From: Mastigocoleus testarum BC008
Lineage (GTDB): Bacteria > Cyanobacteriota > Cyanobacteriia > Cyanobacteriales > Nostocaceae
NCBI RefSeq assembly: GCF_001456025.1
Contig: NZ_LMTZ01000162.1
Span: forward strand, 1 to 64,000
DNA length: 64,000 nt
Direction of reading: 5' to 3'
Shown: piece after piece, positions 8,465 through 17,979 of the stretch
Layout: every line of letters starts with the position of its first letter
Position numbering within the stretch: position 1 is the first letter of the stretch
The notes under the pieces: generated by a model
Database searches by the model: none
What the model was told of the DNA's origin: nothing
What the model saw: only the letters and a program-made list of their open reading frames with translations
Position numbers and translations under genes: made by a program

Positions 8465-10567
8465 ATGAAAAATTCAACTGACCCTTATGCTTTTTCTTCC
8501 TCTGGTATTTCACCCAATAATTTAGGAGTTGTTTTACAACGAGGTGGAGAAGAATTAATTTTAGAAAAAGCTTTAGATAGATTTACTATTCGTCCACGAA
8601 ATAATATCCCATCACAAGAACTTTCTCCAAATTTTTTGGGTACTCGGATTTGCTCCATCCCTAAAATGGATTTGGAATTATTTAGTGTTACACCTACAAG
8701 GCTCGAAGCTGCGATGGTGCAAGCACGTTCTAGCCAAAATATTATTTTTGCTTCCCACGTTTATAAGTTGAGGGACAATCCGGGAACTTTTGTTTATCTA
8801 AGCGACCAAATTACTATTGAATTTGCTGCGGAGGTAAATAACAAAAAAATTCTTGCGATCGCTGCTGAATTTGGCTTAGTCAAGGAGCGAGCAGTTATTG
8901 GTTTAGTAAATACTTGGGTTTTTTTAGTTAGCAAACAAGCTACAGAAAATCCAATTAAAATAGCTAATCGTCTAACAGGATTTCCTGAAGTATTGGCAGC
9001 CGAGGCAAATATCATAATTCAAGCTGAGCCCCACTACAAACCACGAGAACCACTTTATCCACAACAATGGTATCTCAATCACAATGGTGGTAATTTGTTA
9101 GCTCCTGGGGCTCATATTGACGTAGAAAAAGCTTGGGATGTAACTCGCGGGGTTCGTTCTGTAGTTGTAGCTGTAGTAGATGATTCTTTCGACCTGGATC
9201 ATCCAGATTTTCAAGGAGTTGGTAAAATTGTCGCTCCTAGAGATTTAAAAGAAAACGACTTTTTGCCTTTACCTAATGAAAAAGAAACAAGTCATGGTAC
9301 CGCTTGTGCGGGGATAGTTCTAGCGGAAGAAAATAGTATTGGAATTACGGGAGTCGCACCTGGTTGTACGTTAATGCCGATTCGTACCACCGGATACCTT
9401 GACGACCGATCCGTCGAAGAAATTTTTGAATGGGCTATTAACAAGGGCGCATCTATCATTTCTTGTAGCTGGGGTGCATCTGCTGTTTATTTTCCCTTGT
9501 CCTTACGACAAAGGGCTGTAATTACTCGCGCCGCAACTGAAGGACGTAATGGGAAGGGTTGTGTCATCTTATTTGCTGCCGGTAATGCTAATCGTCCAAT
9601 TAACGGTACTGTTTACGAGCAAGGATGGATTAAAAATATCTTACGGGGCAATACAAAATGGCTAAATGGTTTTGGAGTGCATCCTGATGTGATTACAGTA
9701 TCTGCCGCTACAAGCATGAATAAGAAAGCAGCCTATAGTAATTGGGGACGGAATATTTCTGTATGCGCTCCTAGTAATAATGCATTACCGGGAATGTGGT
9801 TTCAGGAAACTGGTTTTGTTTATACACAGCCATCAATTAGACAACCAGTTTATGGAAGGGGAATGTTAACTACCGATCAATTGGGTGCTGCTGGTTATGG
9901 CAAAGGTAACTTCACCAGCAATTTTGGCGGTACTTCCAGCGCAACTCCAGTTGTAGCCGGCGTTACAGCATTAATTTTGTCGGTAAACCCAAACCTAACT
10001 GCAAAACAGGTAAAACAGATTTTGCAAGAAACCACCGACAAAATTGTAGACTCCGAACCTGACCCCCAATTAGGCTTACGTTTGGGAAGTTACGACGAAA
10101 ATGGACATTCACAATGGTTTGGTTACGGTAAAGTTAATGCAGCAAAAGCAGTACAAGTAGCGCGGGCTTCTGCCATTGCTTCACCTCTTAAAACCAAACA
10201 AGTAAGTGGAATCAATCGCATAAATTTAGTTATTCCAGATCATGACAGCCATGGAGTCAAAAGTGGAATTTCAATTGCTGATTCTAGCCCGATCAAAGAT
10301 ATTCAGGTCACCGTAGACCTGAAGCACGAGTTTTTAGGTGATTTGGAAATTTATTTAGTTGCCCCAAACAATCAAAAAGTACTACTGCAAAATCGAACTT
10401 TGGGACGTCAAACTTGTTTAAATAAAACTTATACGACGCGATCGCATCCTGTGCTTAAGCAATTTCTATCACTTTCAGCCAAAGGAAATTGGCAAATATT
10501 GATCATTGACTTAGCACCTCAGGATATAGGAAGTCTGAATAGTTGGGAATTAGCTCTAGGGATTTAA
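8465..10567 (+). CDS. prcA: Calcium-dependent subtilisin-like protease with P domain
   Basis: A 700-residue S8 serine protease. The catalytic triad can be read as D239 (AVVDDSFD), H277 (SHGTACAG) and S491 (GGTSSATP), with the oxyanion Asn in AAGNAN. Residues 1-190 are a long N-terminal region without an obvious signal peptide. The last 120 residues are a proprotein-convertase P domain (IKDIQVTVDLKHEFLGDLEIYL ... SLNSWELALGI). This arrangement and length match the cyanobacterial calcium-dependent protease PrcA, which cleaves after basic residues and is linked to heterocyst differentiation in Anabaena, although it is not essential there. It starts with ATG. No signal peptide is seen, so the site of action is uncertain. 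Confidence 0.85.
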   Translation: MKNSTDPYAFSSSGISPNNLGVVLQRGGEELILEKALDRFTIRPRNNIPSQELSPNFLGTRICSIPKMDLELFSVTPTRLEAAMVQARSSQNIIFASHVYKLRDNPGTFVYLSDQITIEFAAEVNNKKILAIAAEFGLVKERAVIGLVNTWVFLVSKQATENPIKIANRLTGFPEVLAAEANIIIQAEPHYKPREPLYPQQWYLNHNGGNLLAPGAHIDVEKAWDVTRGVRSVVVAVVDDSFDLDHPDFQGVGKIVAPRDLKENDFLPLPNEKETSHGTACAGIVLAEENSIGITGVAPGCTLMPIRTTGYLDDRSVEEIFEWAINKGASIISCSWGASAVYFPLSLRQRAVITRAATEGRNGKGCVILFAAGNANRPINGTVYEQGWIKNILRGNTKWLNGFGVHPDVITVSAATSMNKKAAYSNWGRNISVCAPSNNALPGMWFQETGFVYTQPSIRQPVYGRGMLTTDQLGAAGYGKGNFTSNFGGTSSATPVVAGVTALILSVNPNLTAKQVKQILQETTDKIVDSEPDPQLGLRLGSYDENGHSQWFGYGKVNAAKAVQVARASAIASPLKTKQVSGINRINLVIPDHDSHGVKSGISIADSSPIKDIQVTVDLKHEFLGDLEIYLVAPNNQKVLLQNRTLGRQTCLNKTYTTRSHPVLKQFLSLSAKGNWQILIIDLAPQDIGSLNSWELALGI

Positions 10568-10630
10568 TGAATTAACCGAACATGGCTAAAAGCCACAGTT
10601 AAAGTAACAAAATTCAGAATAATATGTCGC

Positions 10631-10668
10631 CGATCTGTAACAGTCTAACCGATCTGTAACAGTCTATA
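10631..10668. repeat. 19-bp tandem duplication
   Basis: CGATCTGTAACAGTCTA occurs twice in tandem with a 19-bp period, in the spacer after the protease gene and before the convergent plsC gene. Confidence 0.9.
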
Positions 10669-10701
10669 TAAAGCAAGAAATACTTAACAAGTAACAATTA
10701 C

Positions 10702-11460
10702 TTAAGAGTTGGGCATTTCTGCAAAAGGTGAAGAATTGATTTCAGATTGGGGTTCATCCAATTGCTGAAGCCTACTTAGTAATTTAGAAGTAAGACGTTT
10801 GGCATCTTTCTTGATGCAATCACCAATGAAATCTCTTACTTGTATGGGTTTTCCAATGTTAATACTCGCATCATCACCCCAACTAGGATAAGGTTGGCTA
10901 TAATTAATCGCAATTGGCACGATCTTGATGCCCAAGCCGGGATTACTTGATTCAGCTGTTAAAGCTAAACGCGAAATACCTGGCTTCAAAGGATGAATTA
11001 ATCCATCGCGAAATATATCGCCCTCTGGATAAATCACTAGTATTTCCCCCTCTACCAATAGTTCGATGCTATAACGCAGAGAAGCAATAGAAGGACGACG
11101 AGTATCTACGGGAAATCCTCCCATTTTGCGTACAAACCAACCTTGCAGTCCTTGACACTCATTCATAGTTACCATAAAACGCAAGTCTCTTCCTGTTACA
11201 TAGCGACCTGCTGCAAAGGGTAAAAGTAATGAATCCCAACGCGCTCTGTGGGTTGGGGCAAGAATAATGGGGCCTGTGCTAGGTAGATTTTCTTTTCCAG
11301 CAATTCGAACCTGCCGAAAAAACAAAGGCAAGAGAAAATTACGCCCTAGGATATAGGCTATGGTGCTCAGCCAAGGAGAAACATCGTAAGTTATTCGGGA
11401 TAGATTATTCGTTACTGGCTTTTGCTGGGGGACATGGGATAAAGAGTAAAAATCTATCAT
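10702..11460 (-). CDS. plsC: 1-acyl-sn-glycerol-3-phosphate acyltransferase
   Basis: A 252-residue LPLAT-family acyltransferase that makes phosphatidic acid from lysophosphatidic acid. The HX4D motif is THRARWD (H71, D76), the substrate-binding block is GGFPVDTRR and the third motif is VIYPEGDIFRDG. A hydrophobic stretch near residues 30-50 can place it at the membrane. It starts with ATG. It shares orientation with tadA upstream (111-base gap), but no clear operon signal is seen. Cyanobacteria usually have more than one paralogue, so the exact acyl specificity is open. Confidence 0.88.
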   Translation of the reverse strand: MIDFYSLSHVPQQKPVTNNLSRITYDVSPWLSTIAYILGRNFLLPLFFRQVRIAGKENLPSTGPIILAPTHRARWDSLLLPFAAGRYVTGRDLRFMVTMNECQGLQGWFVRKMGGFPVDTRRPSIASLRYSIELLVEGEILVIYPEGDIFRDGLIHPLKPGISRLALTAESSNPGLGIKIVPIAINYSQPYPSWGDDASINIGKPIQVRDFIGDCIKKDAKRLTSKLLSRLQQLDEPQSEINSSPFAEMPNS

Positions 11461-11570
11461 TTTGGTAGCTGCTGATTGGAAATTCGTATGTGATTAAATC
11501 TTTATTAGTAACACCGTAGATTTTCTTTACTCACTTGTGTGATACTAGCGGGACAGTTTTGTCTCTGTCC

Positions 11571-12059
11571 TTACGGTTTTTTTTTCTTTCTTCGAGCAGC
11601 AAACCAAGTTTGTAATTGTTGTCGACAATCAGCCTCTAAAATTCCTCCAATAACCTGCAAATGGTGATTAGAAGCCGCACTATCGGGAATATTCATTGCG
11701 GTTCGAATCGCCCCAGTTTTTGGATCGTCGACTCCGTATACCAAGAGTTTTAAACGCGACTGTACTATAGCACCAGCACACATCGGACAAGGTTCCAAGG
11801 TCACATAAAGAGTGCAGTCCTGCAAGCGCCAATTTTGCAAACTTTGGGTTGCTGTTTTGATCGCGATAATTTCCGCATGACCCGTAGGGTCTTGGTCTCT
11901 TTGTTTTCTATTACCTGCTTCTGCTATTACATTTTCAAATGAATCAATAATCACAGCGCCAATAGGAACTTCACCGCAATTACCTGCAGCCTCAGCTACT
12001 TCTAATGCACGGCTCATCCATTTCCGATGTATAAGATATTCTGAATAATCGAATAACAT
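11571..12059 (-). CDS. tadA: tRNA-specific adenosine(34) deaminase
   Basis: A 162-residue zinc deaminase that converts wobble adenosine to inosine in tRNA-Arg(ACG). The motif HAE (H61, E63) and PCPMCAGA (C91, C94) supply the zinc ligands and the proton shuttle. Other family marks are GEVPIGAV and the Ser/Thr-rich QDPTGHAEI loop. An alternative start is the methionine at residue 15 (MSRALEVAE). Its C terminus is strongly basic (ARRKKKKP), which fits tRNA contact. Confidence 0.92.
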   Translation of the reverse strand: MLFDYSEYLIHRKWMSRALEVAEAAGNCGEVPIGAVIIDSFENVIAEAGNRKQRDQDPTGHAEIIAIKTATQSLQNWRLQDCTLYVTLEPCPMCAGAIVQSRLKLLVYGVDDPKTGAIRTAMNIPDSAASNHHLQVIGGILEADCRQQLQTWFAARRKKKKP

Positions 12060-12149
12060 ATTTAAAGTAGAAAAACAGTGATTCGAATGTCGAAGTAATG
12101 TAGCAAGAAAATTTAAAGTTTATGCTTGGAGATTTACGCTTAAAGAAAA

Positions 12150-12182
12150 AATATATGGGATGGCCTAGTTTGCCATCCCACA
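12150..12182 (-). terminator. Intrinsic terminator after grxC
   Basis: A perfect 9-bp stem TGGGATGGC/GCCATCCCA with a 7-base loop. On the minus strand it is followed by TATATTTTTTC, which is right for ending the grxC transcript (stop at 12222). Confidence 0.8.
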
Positions 12183-12221
12183 GAAAGAAGATTTTATCTA
12201 GAATATATTTTTTAAAGCGAT

Positions 12222-12536
12222 CTACATTGGTGATTTTGCTAAAATTGTATCGAGTTGGCTTTGACTATCCAGCTGATACAGATCGTCGCAACCACCTATA
12301 TGCTGATTATTAATAAAAATCTGCGGTACTGTGCGACGCCCGTTAGCACGCTCTGACATTTTATTCCTCGCCTCAGTATTACCGTCAATTTTATATTCAG
12401 TAAACTTTACGCCTTTCCACCACAACAGCATTTTTGCACGGATGCAGTAAGGACAAGTTTGCCAAGTGTAGATCTCAACATTTGCCTTAATACGTTTGGG
12501 ATCCCTTCCTAGCAAGGAATTAAGAAATTCGAACAT
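12222..12536 (-). CDS. grxC: Glutaredoxin 3 (dithiol, CPYC)
   Basis: A 104-residue dithiol glutaredoxin with the active site TCPYCIRAK (C28, C31), the cis-proline stretch RRTVPQIFINNQHIGGCDD and a C-terminal helix. It reduces disulfides with glutathione. About 18 residues precede the fold (MFEFLNSLLGRDPKRIKA), slightly more than the usual GrxC start. It is monocistronic and followed by a clear terminator. Confidence 0.92.
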   Translation of the reverse strand: MFEFLNSLLGRDPKRIKANVEIYTWQTCPYCIRAKMLLWWKGVKFTEYKIDGNTEARNKMSERANGRRTVPQIFINNQHIGGCDDLYQLDSQSQLDTILAKSPM

Positions 12537-12910
12537 CTTGAAAAAGATAATATTCTATCCATGTTTTCTTTAGCCTAGCAGTAGAAAGCTTGATGTATCT
12601 TAAATTTCTGTCATCCCGGAGAAGAGAAACAAATCTGGAGAAAGCATAATTCTTGAAATATGGAGGTTTAGATGTGAGTCTGGTGACTAGAGTTACTAAA
12701 ATGAATATCTCAATTACTTCTTCCTACATTTCTGCAAAATATACATAGTTACCGCCGAAAAATTTAGCTAATTGCCAGTATTTAGCAGCAAAACTTAACA
12801 CGACCTGAGTGTTAACTATTTTCCATAGGTATACTTGCTTTGGTAGACTTGAAAACTGAAAAGGTTATTCGCAAACAACGCGAAATCAAGCTATCGAGAG
12901 GGCAGACTTC
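12537..12910. other. Divergent promoter region between grxC and glpX
   Basis: A spacer of 374 bases that must hold promoters for both divergent genes. I see no inverted repeat or RNA that I can name. Confidence 0.35.
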
Positions 12911-13948
12911 GTGGAAAATACTCTGGGATTAGAGATCATTGAGGTAGTAGAACAAGCAGCGATTGCATCTTCCCGCTGGATGGGTAAAGGTGAAAAAAAT
13001 ACCGCCGATCAAGTTGCTGTAGAAGCAATGCGGGAGCGAATGAATAAAATTCATATGCGCGGACGCATTGTAATTGGTGAAGGAGAACGGGACGATGCAC
13101 CCATGCTCTATATCGGTGAAGAAGTTGGTATTTGTACCAGCCCTGATGCCAAAGATTTCTGTAACCCAGAAGAATTAGTTGAAATTGATATTGCTGTCGA
13201 CCCATGTGAAGGTACTAACCTAGTTGCATATGGTCAAAATGGTTCAATGGCAGTTTTGGCAATTTCAGAAAAAGGTGGTTTGTTTGCAGCACCTGATTTT
13301 TACATGAAAAAATTGGCTGCCCCAGCACCAGCAAGAAATCATGTAGATATTAATAAGTCTGCCACCGAAAATTTAAAAATTCTTTCCGAGTGCTTAAATC
13401 GTTCGGTTGAGGAATTGGTAGTGGTGGTGATGGATCGTCCCCGTCACAAAGAACTGATTAAAGAAATTCGTAGCTGTGGGGCAAGAGTACGCTTGATCAG
13501 TGATGGAGACGTTTCCGCTGCAATTTCTTGTGCTTTTGAAGGTACTAATGTTCATGCACTTATGGGAATTGGTGCAGCACCCGAAGGTGTGATTTCCGCT
13601 GCTGCAATGCGTTGTTTGGGGGGACATTTCCAAGGACAATTAATATATGATCCTGAGATAGTAAAAACAGGTTTAATTGGGGAAAGTAAAGAAAGTAATC
13701 TTGCTCGCCTTAAAGAAATGGGTATCAATGACCCCGATAAGACTTATAATGCCGAAGAACTAGCTTGTGGAGAAACCGTATTGTTTGCAGCTTGCGGTAT
13801 TACTCCCGGTACCTTAATGGAAGGAGTTCGCTTTTTCCACGGTGGTGCAAGAACTCAAAGCTTAGTAATTTCCAGTCAATCCAAAACCGCTCGTTTTGTT
13901 GATACTGTTCATATGTTCGGTGAGCCTCAACGCTTACAACTTAAATAA
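12911..13948 (+). CDS. glpX: Class II fructose-1,6-/sedoheptulose-1,7-bisphosphatase
   Basis: A 345-residue GlpX-type bisphosphatase. It hydrolyses FBP and SBP in the cyanobacterial Calvin cycle. Metal and substrate motifs are GEGERDDAPML, IDIAVDPCEGTNLVAYG and the MDRPRHKELI block; GIGAAPEGVISAAA lies further on. The GTG at 12911 gives the expected start (MENTLGLEIIEVVEQAAIASSRWMGKG). Cysteines near residues 75, 84 and 98 occupy the region where the Synechocystis enzyme has its redox-active cysteines. It appears monocistronic. Confidence 0.95.
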   Translation: MENTLGLEIIEVVEQAAIASSRWMGKGEKNTADQVAVEAMRERMNKIHMRGRIVIGEGERDDAPMLYIGEEVGICTSPDAKDFCNPEELVEIDIAVDPCEGTNLVAYGQNGSMAVLAISEKGGLFAAPDFYMKKLAAPAPARNHVDINKSATENLKILSECLNRSVEELVVVVMDRPRHKELIKEIRSCGARVRLISDGDVSAAISCAFEGTNVHALMGIGAAPEGVISAAAMRCLGGHFQGQLIYDPEIVKTGLIGESKESNLARLKEMGINDPDKTYNAEELACGETVLFAACGITPGTLMEGVRFFHGGARTQSLVISSQSKTARFVDTVHMFGEPQRLQLK

Positions 13949-14022
13949 TATTAGGGCATAGGGATGGGGCACAGATCCATAGATCGTGGGGATTGGAAAA
14001 TTAAGATAAATTAATGCTCTTA

Positions 14023-14065
14023 CTTCCCAATCCCCATCCCCAATCCCAATACCCAATCCCCAATT
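14023..14065. repeat. STRR-like CCCCAAT heptamers upstream of hemA
   Basis: Short in-line repeats of the CCCCAAT/CCCAAT type between glpX and hemA. This is the classic STRR1 motif of heterocystous cyanobacteria. Nearby 13960-14000 holds GGGGATTGG-like matches to the reverse complement. Confidence 0.75.
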
Positions 14066-14085
14066 AGTTATTAAAAATTTAAAAG

Positions 14086-15372
14086 ATGAATATAGTAGTT
14101 ATTGGGTTGAGTCATAAAACAGCACCTGTGGAAGTTAGGGAAAAATTGAGCATCCCAGAACCACAAATAGAAAGTGCTATTGCAAATTTACTAGGTCATG
14201 CGAATGTCGATGAAGTTGCAATTCTTAGTACTTGTAACCGTTTAGAAATTTACCTTGTTTCTTCAGAAGCAGAGCAGGGACTGCGAGAAGTTACTCAGTT
14301 TCTTTCCGAACACAGTAAATTACCCATAAGTTCTCTCAGACCCCATTTATTTGTCTTGTTGCATCAAGATGCAGTTATGCATCTAATGCGAGTATCCGCA
14401 GGTTTGGATAGCTTGGTACTAGGGGAGGGACAAATCTTAGCCCAAGTGAAGAATACTCACAAACTAGGACAACAGTACCAAGGCATTAAAACTATTTTGA
14501 ATCGATTGTTCAAACAAGCTATCACTGCTGGTAAGCGGGTACGTACGGAAACCAGTATTGGTACAGGTGCAGTTTCCATTAGTTCTGCTGCGGTGGAATT
14601 AGCACAAATGAAGCTGGATAGTTTGAATGGTTGTAGAGTGGCAATTCTTGGTGCTGGCAAAATGTCCAGGCTACTAGTGCAACACTTAGTATCAAAAGGT
14701 GCTACAGAAATTTCTATTATAAATCGTTCTTTAGGAAGAGCGGAAAAGCTGGCAAAACAATTTGCTGAATATGAAATAAGAATTCATCTTCTAGCGGATA
14801 TGATGTCAGTTATTAGTGAAAGTAATTTAGTATTTACAAGTACTTCGGCGACTGAACCAATTCTGGATCGTGTCAAATTAGAACCAGTAATAAAATCTGA
14901 TAGATCGTTAATGTTGATTGATATTTCCGTACCGCGAAATATTCATGTAAATGTTAATGAAATAGAGAAGGTACAGGCTTTTAACGTTGATGACTTAAAA
15001 GCGGTGGTAGCCCAAAATCAAGAAAGTCGTCGCCAAATAGCTCAAGAAGCTGAGGGACTTTTGGAAGATGAATCAATGACCTTTGATATTTGGTTGCGTA
15101 GTTTGGAAACTGTTTCTACCATTAGCAGTTTGCGAAATAAAATAGAAACAATCCGCAAACAAGAATTAGAAAAAGCTTTATCAAGGTTGGGTTCAGAGTT
15201 TGCTGACAAGCATCAAGAAGTTATAGAAGCTTTAACTCGAGGTATTGTTAATAAAATTTTGCATGACCCAATGGTACAGTTGAGGGCACAGCAAGATGTA
15301 GAAGCAAGAGAAAATTGTATGCAGACTCTACAAACGCTCTTTAATCTTGATTCGGAGAAAATATTTAATTAG
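14086..15372 (+). CDS. hemA: Glutamyl-tRNA reductase
   Basis: A 428-residue GluTR that makes glutamate-1-semialdehyde from Glu-tRNA, the first step of tetrapyrrole (chlorophyll, haem, bilin) synthesis. The catalytic cysteine is C50 in LSTCNRLEIY. The N-terminal catalytic part opens GLSHKTAPVEVREK. The NADPH-binding part has VAILGAGKMSRLL near residue 188, and the C-terminal helical dimerisation domain follows. It starts with ATG after the STRR spacer and is monocistronic. Confidence 0.96.
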   Translation: MNIVVIGLSHKTAPVEVREKLSIPEPQIESAIANLLGHANVDEVAILSTCNRLEIYLVSSEAEQGLREVTQFLSEHSKLPISSLRPHLFVLLHQDAVMHLMRVSAGLDSLVLGEGQILAQVKNTHKLGQQYQGIKTILNRLFKQAITAGKRVRTETSIGTGAVSISSAAVELAQMKLDSLNGCRVAILGAGKMSRLLVQHLVSKGATEISIINRSLGRAEKLAKQFAEYEIRIHLLADMMSVISESNLVFTSTSATEPILDRVKLEPVIKSDRSLMLIDISVPRNIHVNVNEIEKVQAFNVDDLKAVVAQNQESRRQIAQEAEGLLEDESMTFDIWLRSLETVSTISSLRNKIETIRKQELEKALSRLGSEFADKHQEVIEALTRGIVNKILHDPMVQLRAQQDVEARENCMQTLQTLFNLDSEKIFN

Positions 15373-15657
15373 AAAATATCTTCACTGAAGAAAATAGTTA
15401 ATAGTTATCATTTGACCCTGTTCTAAAGTGAATATTACAAAATATTTAACTACCATACAGCGATCAATAATGCGGTATTGACAAATACTTGATAGCTGTA
15501 GCCCATAAGGGCGTGGCGTTAGTCATAAACTGTTAAATATACTGCTAGTGGAATCACAGGTAGCCCAGGGTATCCATAACGTGCGCGTAGCGTTCGTCTT
15601 AGATGCATTTAAAAGCAGGATGTTTAACTGTACATCACATAGCACGTTAACTGACAA
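15373..15657. other. Convergent spacer after hemA
   Basis: The spacer contains the degenerate palindromic blocks AGCCCATAAGGGCG (about 15500) and GTGCGCGTAGCG (about 15581), which look like dispersed repeat fragments. There is no gene and no clear terminator. Confidence 0.35.
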
Positions 15658-16329
15658 TTAAACTTCAATCCACTTACGTAGCAAGTTAGCATGAGTTTTG
15701 GCTGCAATGTCAAACTCTGCTGTCTTGCCATATTTGTGATACATTGCCTGCTTAAGGGTATCCAAATCGAATAAAATTTCTCTTTCATGAACATCGCGAA
15801 CGTAGCTTTGCACCCAACTCACTGCAGCTAATCTTTTCCCTTCTGTAACCGTTGCTACTCTATGTAAGGTTGTGGAAGGGTAAACAATCATTGCTCCTGC
15901 TTCTAGTTTAAAATTTTGCTCTCCCAAACTAGTATCGATTACTAGTTCTCCACCACAATAATCATTGGGAGAATTCAGAAATAAAGTAAAAGATACATCA
16001 GAACGCATGGGATTTTCACCTCCCATTAATGCATTGTCAGTATGAGCACCATAATACATTCCCGTTTCATAGCAACTAATAATCATCGGACGAATAATTT
16101 TCGGTCTGACTGCTGCTTGAAATAGTCTATTGTTTTGTAGCGCTTGGGCTATGATACTTCTTACTTCTTTTGTTGTTGTAGCCTTTGATGATAACTGAGT
16201 ATTATTTTTGACTTTTTTGGCGAACCATCCAGCTGTTATTTTGCCATCTATGAATTCAGCATCTTTAAGATGAGAATTAATAAAATTTAACTCATCAGAA
16301 CTTAGAATATTGTCAATACAAAGAATCAT
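15658..16329 (-). CDS. piuC: Fe(II)/2-oxoglutarate-dependent PKHD-type dioxygenase (PiuC-like)
   Basis: A 223-residue prolyl-4-hydroxylase-like dioxygenase of the PiuC/YbiX family. Iron ligands are H96 and D98 (GAHTD) and H156 (TTLHRV), and the 2-oxoglutarate anchor is R166 (EGKR). In other bacteria the family is iron-starvation-induced and often next to TonB siderophore receptors; no such receptor is present here. The protein substrate is unknown. It starts with ATG and has no operon partner. Confidence 0.9.
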   Translation of the reverse strand: MILCIDNILSSDELNFINSHLKDAEFIDGKITAGWFAKKVKNNTQLSSKATTTKEVRSIIAQALQNNRLFQAAVRPKIIRPMIISCYETGMYYGAHTDNALMGGENPMRSDVSFTLFLNSPNDYCGGELVIDTSLGEQNFKLEAGAMIVYPSTTLHRVATVTEGKRLAAVSWVQSYVRDVHEREILFDLDTLKQAMYHKYGKTAEFDIAAKTHANLLRKWIEV

Positions 16330-16554
16330 TAGATTTCAATTAAGCAATTCAAATATTTTATGATTTACATTTCCGTCAAATATTTGCAGCACCATCAAAT
16401 GTCGAAGAGCGTCCCATGGAGAGTTAATATGCAAAATGAAGATGATTTTGTAATCCTTCCAATGAGATATATTTCTATCAATTAATTTTTTGTAAGTAGG
16501 GCAATAATATCAGTTTGGGGAGAAATAGTAATCAAGAAGAGGGTAATAAAAATA
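16330..16554. other. Non-coding spacer
   Basis: An AT-rich region upstream of the PiuC-like gene, presumably holding its promoter. No Fur-box-like palindrome is recognised with confidence. Confidence 0.3.
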
Positions 16555-16561
16555 AGCTTGC

Positions 16562-16590
16562 AAAAGCCCTCCAATATTTAGGAGGGTTTA
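16562..16590 (-). terminator. Terminator of the first small lipoprotein gene
   Basis: A 6-bp GC-rich stem CCCTCC/GGAGGG with an 8-base loop. Read on the minus strand it is followed by CTTTT, 75 bases after the lipoprotein stop codon. Confidence 0.65.
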
Positions 16591-16660
16591 GGAGGAGAGA
16601 AAATTTTGAATAGTTTTTGATTATCTCATATAAAAAGAAAAAAGTGTCAGACCGAAAAGA

Positions 16661-16867
16661 TTAACCTTCGCCACCTTCTCCGCCTTCTCCACCTTCTCCG
16701 CCTTCGCCACCTTCAGCAGGTGCTGCTGGTTCAGTTTGTTCCGTTGTAGGGGGTTTTTCCCCTTCTTTAGCTCCTTCTTCACCACCACCTTGACTTGCTG
16801 GATCGCATGCAGCTACAGATGCAGCTAGACCCATAGCTAAAAATAACGCAATAGTTTTTGAACCCAT
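16661..16867 (-). CDS. Small Gly/Glu-repeat lipoprotein (copy 1)
   Basis: A 68-residue protein. Residues 1-21 are a lipoprotein signal (MGSKTIALFLAMGLAASVAAC) with the lipobox AVAAC-like ASVAAC, so the mature protein starts at the cysteine and would be lipid-anchored. The rest is low complexity: a Gly/Glu/Pro-rich part, then GGE units (GGEGGEGGEG at the end). A paralogue with the same plan lies 840 bases upstream on the same strand. The function is unknown. The tail is strongly acidic and likely disordered. Confidence 0.7.
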   Translation of the reverse strand: MGSKTIALFLAMGLAASVAACDPASQGGGEEGAKEGEKPPTTEQTEPAAPAEGGEGGEGGEGGEGGEG

Positions 16868-17598
16868 ATTTAATACTCTTCTCTAAATAAACTCACAGTT
16901 AATATCAGTTAATAGATTTTGCAATCCAAATGAATACGCGTGACCTATTATCTGTTATTTATTGCAAATGATTCTACATTGCTTCAGAGACTTTTTGCAA
17001 GTAAAAGTTATTACTACAACAATGATAATGAAAAATACTTTTATGTTACAACCCTAGAAGTATTACCAACCAAATAAACAAGTATATTTTTTACAAAAAA
17101 CAACCGGTTTATAGAAACAGCAAAAATACATCTAGCGTAAATTAAATTCAGCCTTGTAATATAAAGGTTCCCAATAACATTTGTAAATAATTTTAGTGTT
17201 TTTCTCTACCAAATTAGCTCATGTCAACTTCTAAGTCATACAAGTCATAAAATATAAAAAAATGTAAAAATATTTTTTTTGCTTCATCTACCATCAAAGC
17301 AAGAGATACATTTGTAATACATACGCTTTCTAAGACAGTGTCTGCTGTGTATAAAAGTATTCTTTTTATAAGGTACTGAAAATGCTAGAATTGGTAACTG
17401 GCCAAATAATCTTGTTCATGTTATGACTTTTCAGATTTATTAGATTGCTTTAGTAAGAATTGTAACGTACCCACACTTTTAGTTGTAGTGTGTTATTTAA
17501 TACTATGGCTAGCCATGGAGAAAATTTCCTACAAGCTTGGTGAAGTTTATATAGATGGGTTATTAGCAGACATTTATAATATTTTCAAGTACAAGTAA
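16868..17598. other. Non-coding spacer between paralogous lipoprotein genes
   Basis: An AT-rich region of about 730 bases. I see no gene in either strand; short open stretches lack a start with a ribosome-binding site. Confidence 0.4.
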
Positions 17599-17627
17599 GG
17601 AGAAGATAAAAAATCTTTATCTTCTCC
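17599..17627. terminator. Perfect 12-bp hairpin after the second lipoprotein gene
   Basis: GGAGAAGATAAA pairs fully with TTTATCTTCTCC around a 5-base loop, 83 bases after the lipoprotein stop. A U-tract is weak on the minus strand, so it may be a terminator or an mRNA-stabilising end. Confidence 0.6.
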
Positions 17628-17709
17628 ACATCATCAATTGAACTTAAGTAAAGGCATCTTTAATTGGGTTTCAAATCTCGCTCGAGATTATAGATAATCT
17701 TAGCTACTT

Positions 17710-17979
17710 TTAGCCTTCACCACCTTCACCACCTTCTCCGCCTTCTTCACCACCTTCAGCTTCAGCAGCTTCTTCACCACCTTCTCCGTCTTCAGCTTCA
17801 GCAGCTTCTTCACCACCTTCAGCAGCTTCTTCGCCACCTTCGGATTCTAGTGTTTCTGTTTGCTCAGTTGTTGCTTCGTTGCTTTCGGTTCCCTGTTCTC
17901 CTTCCTCGGTGGTACCACAAGCAGCAGCAGTTACGGTTAAACCTAATGCCAAAAATGTAGCAATAATCTTGGAATTCAT
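17710..17979 (-). CDS. Small Gly/Glu/Ala-repeat lipoprotein (copy 2)
   Basis: An 89-residue protein from the ATG at 17979, which has GAGGAG seven bases upstream; an ATG five codons earlier lacks this. The signal is MNSKIIATFLALGLTVTAAAC, with the cysteine at 21 as the lipidation site. The mature part has GTTEEGEQGTES, TTEQTE (shared with copy 1), then repeats of GGEEAAEAE and a final GGEGGEGGEG identical to the end of copy 1. The two genes are clearly paralogues. The function is unknown; an acidic surface-exposed tail is the only visible property. Confidence 0.72.
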   Translation of the reverse strand: MNSKIIATFLALGLTVTAAACGTTEEGEQGTESNEATTEQTETLESEGGEEAAEGGEEAAEAEDGEGGEEAAEAEGGEEGGEGGEGGEG

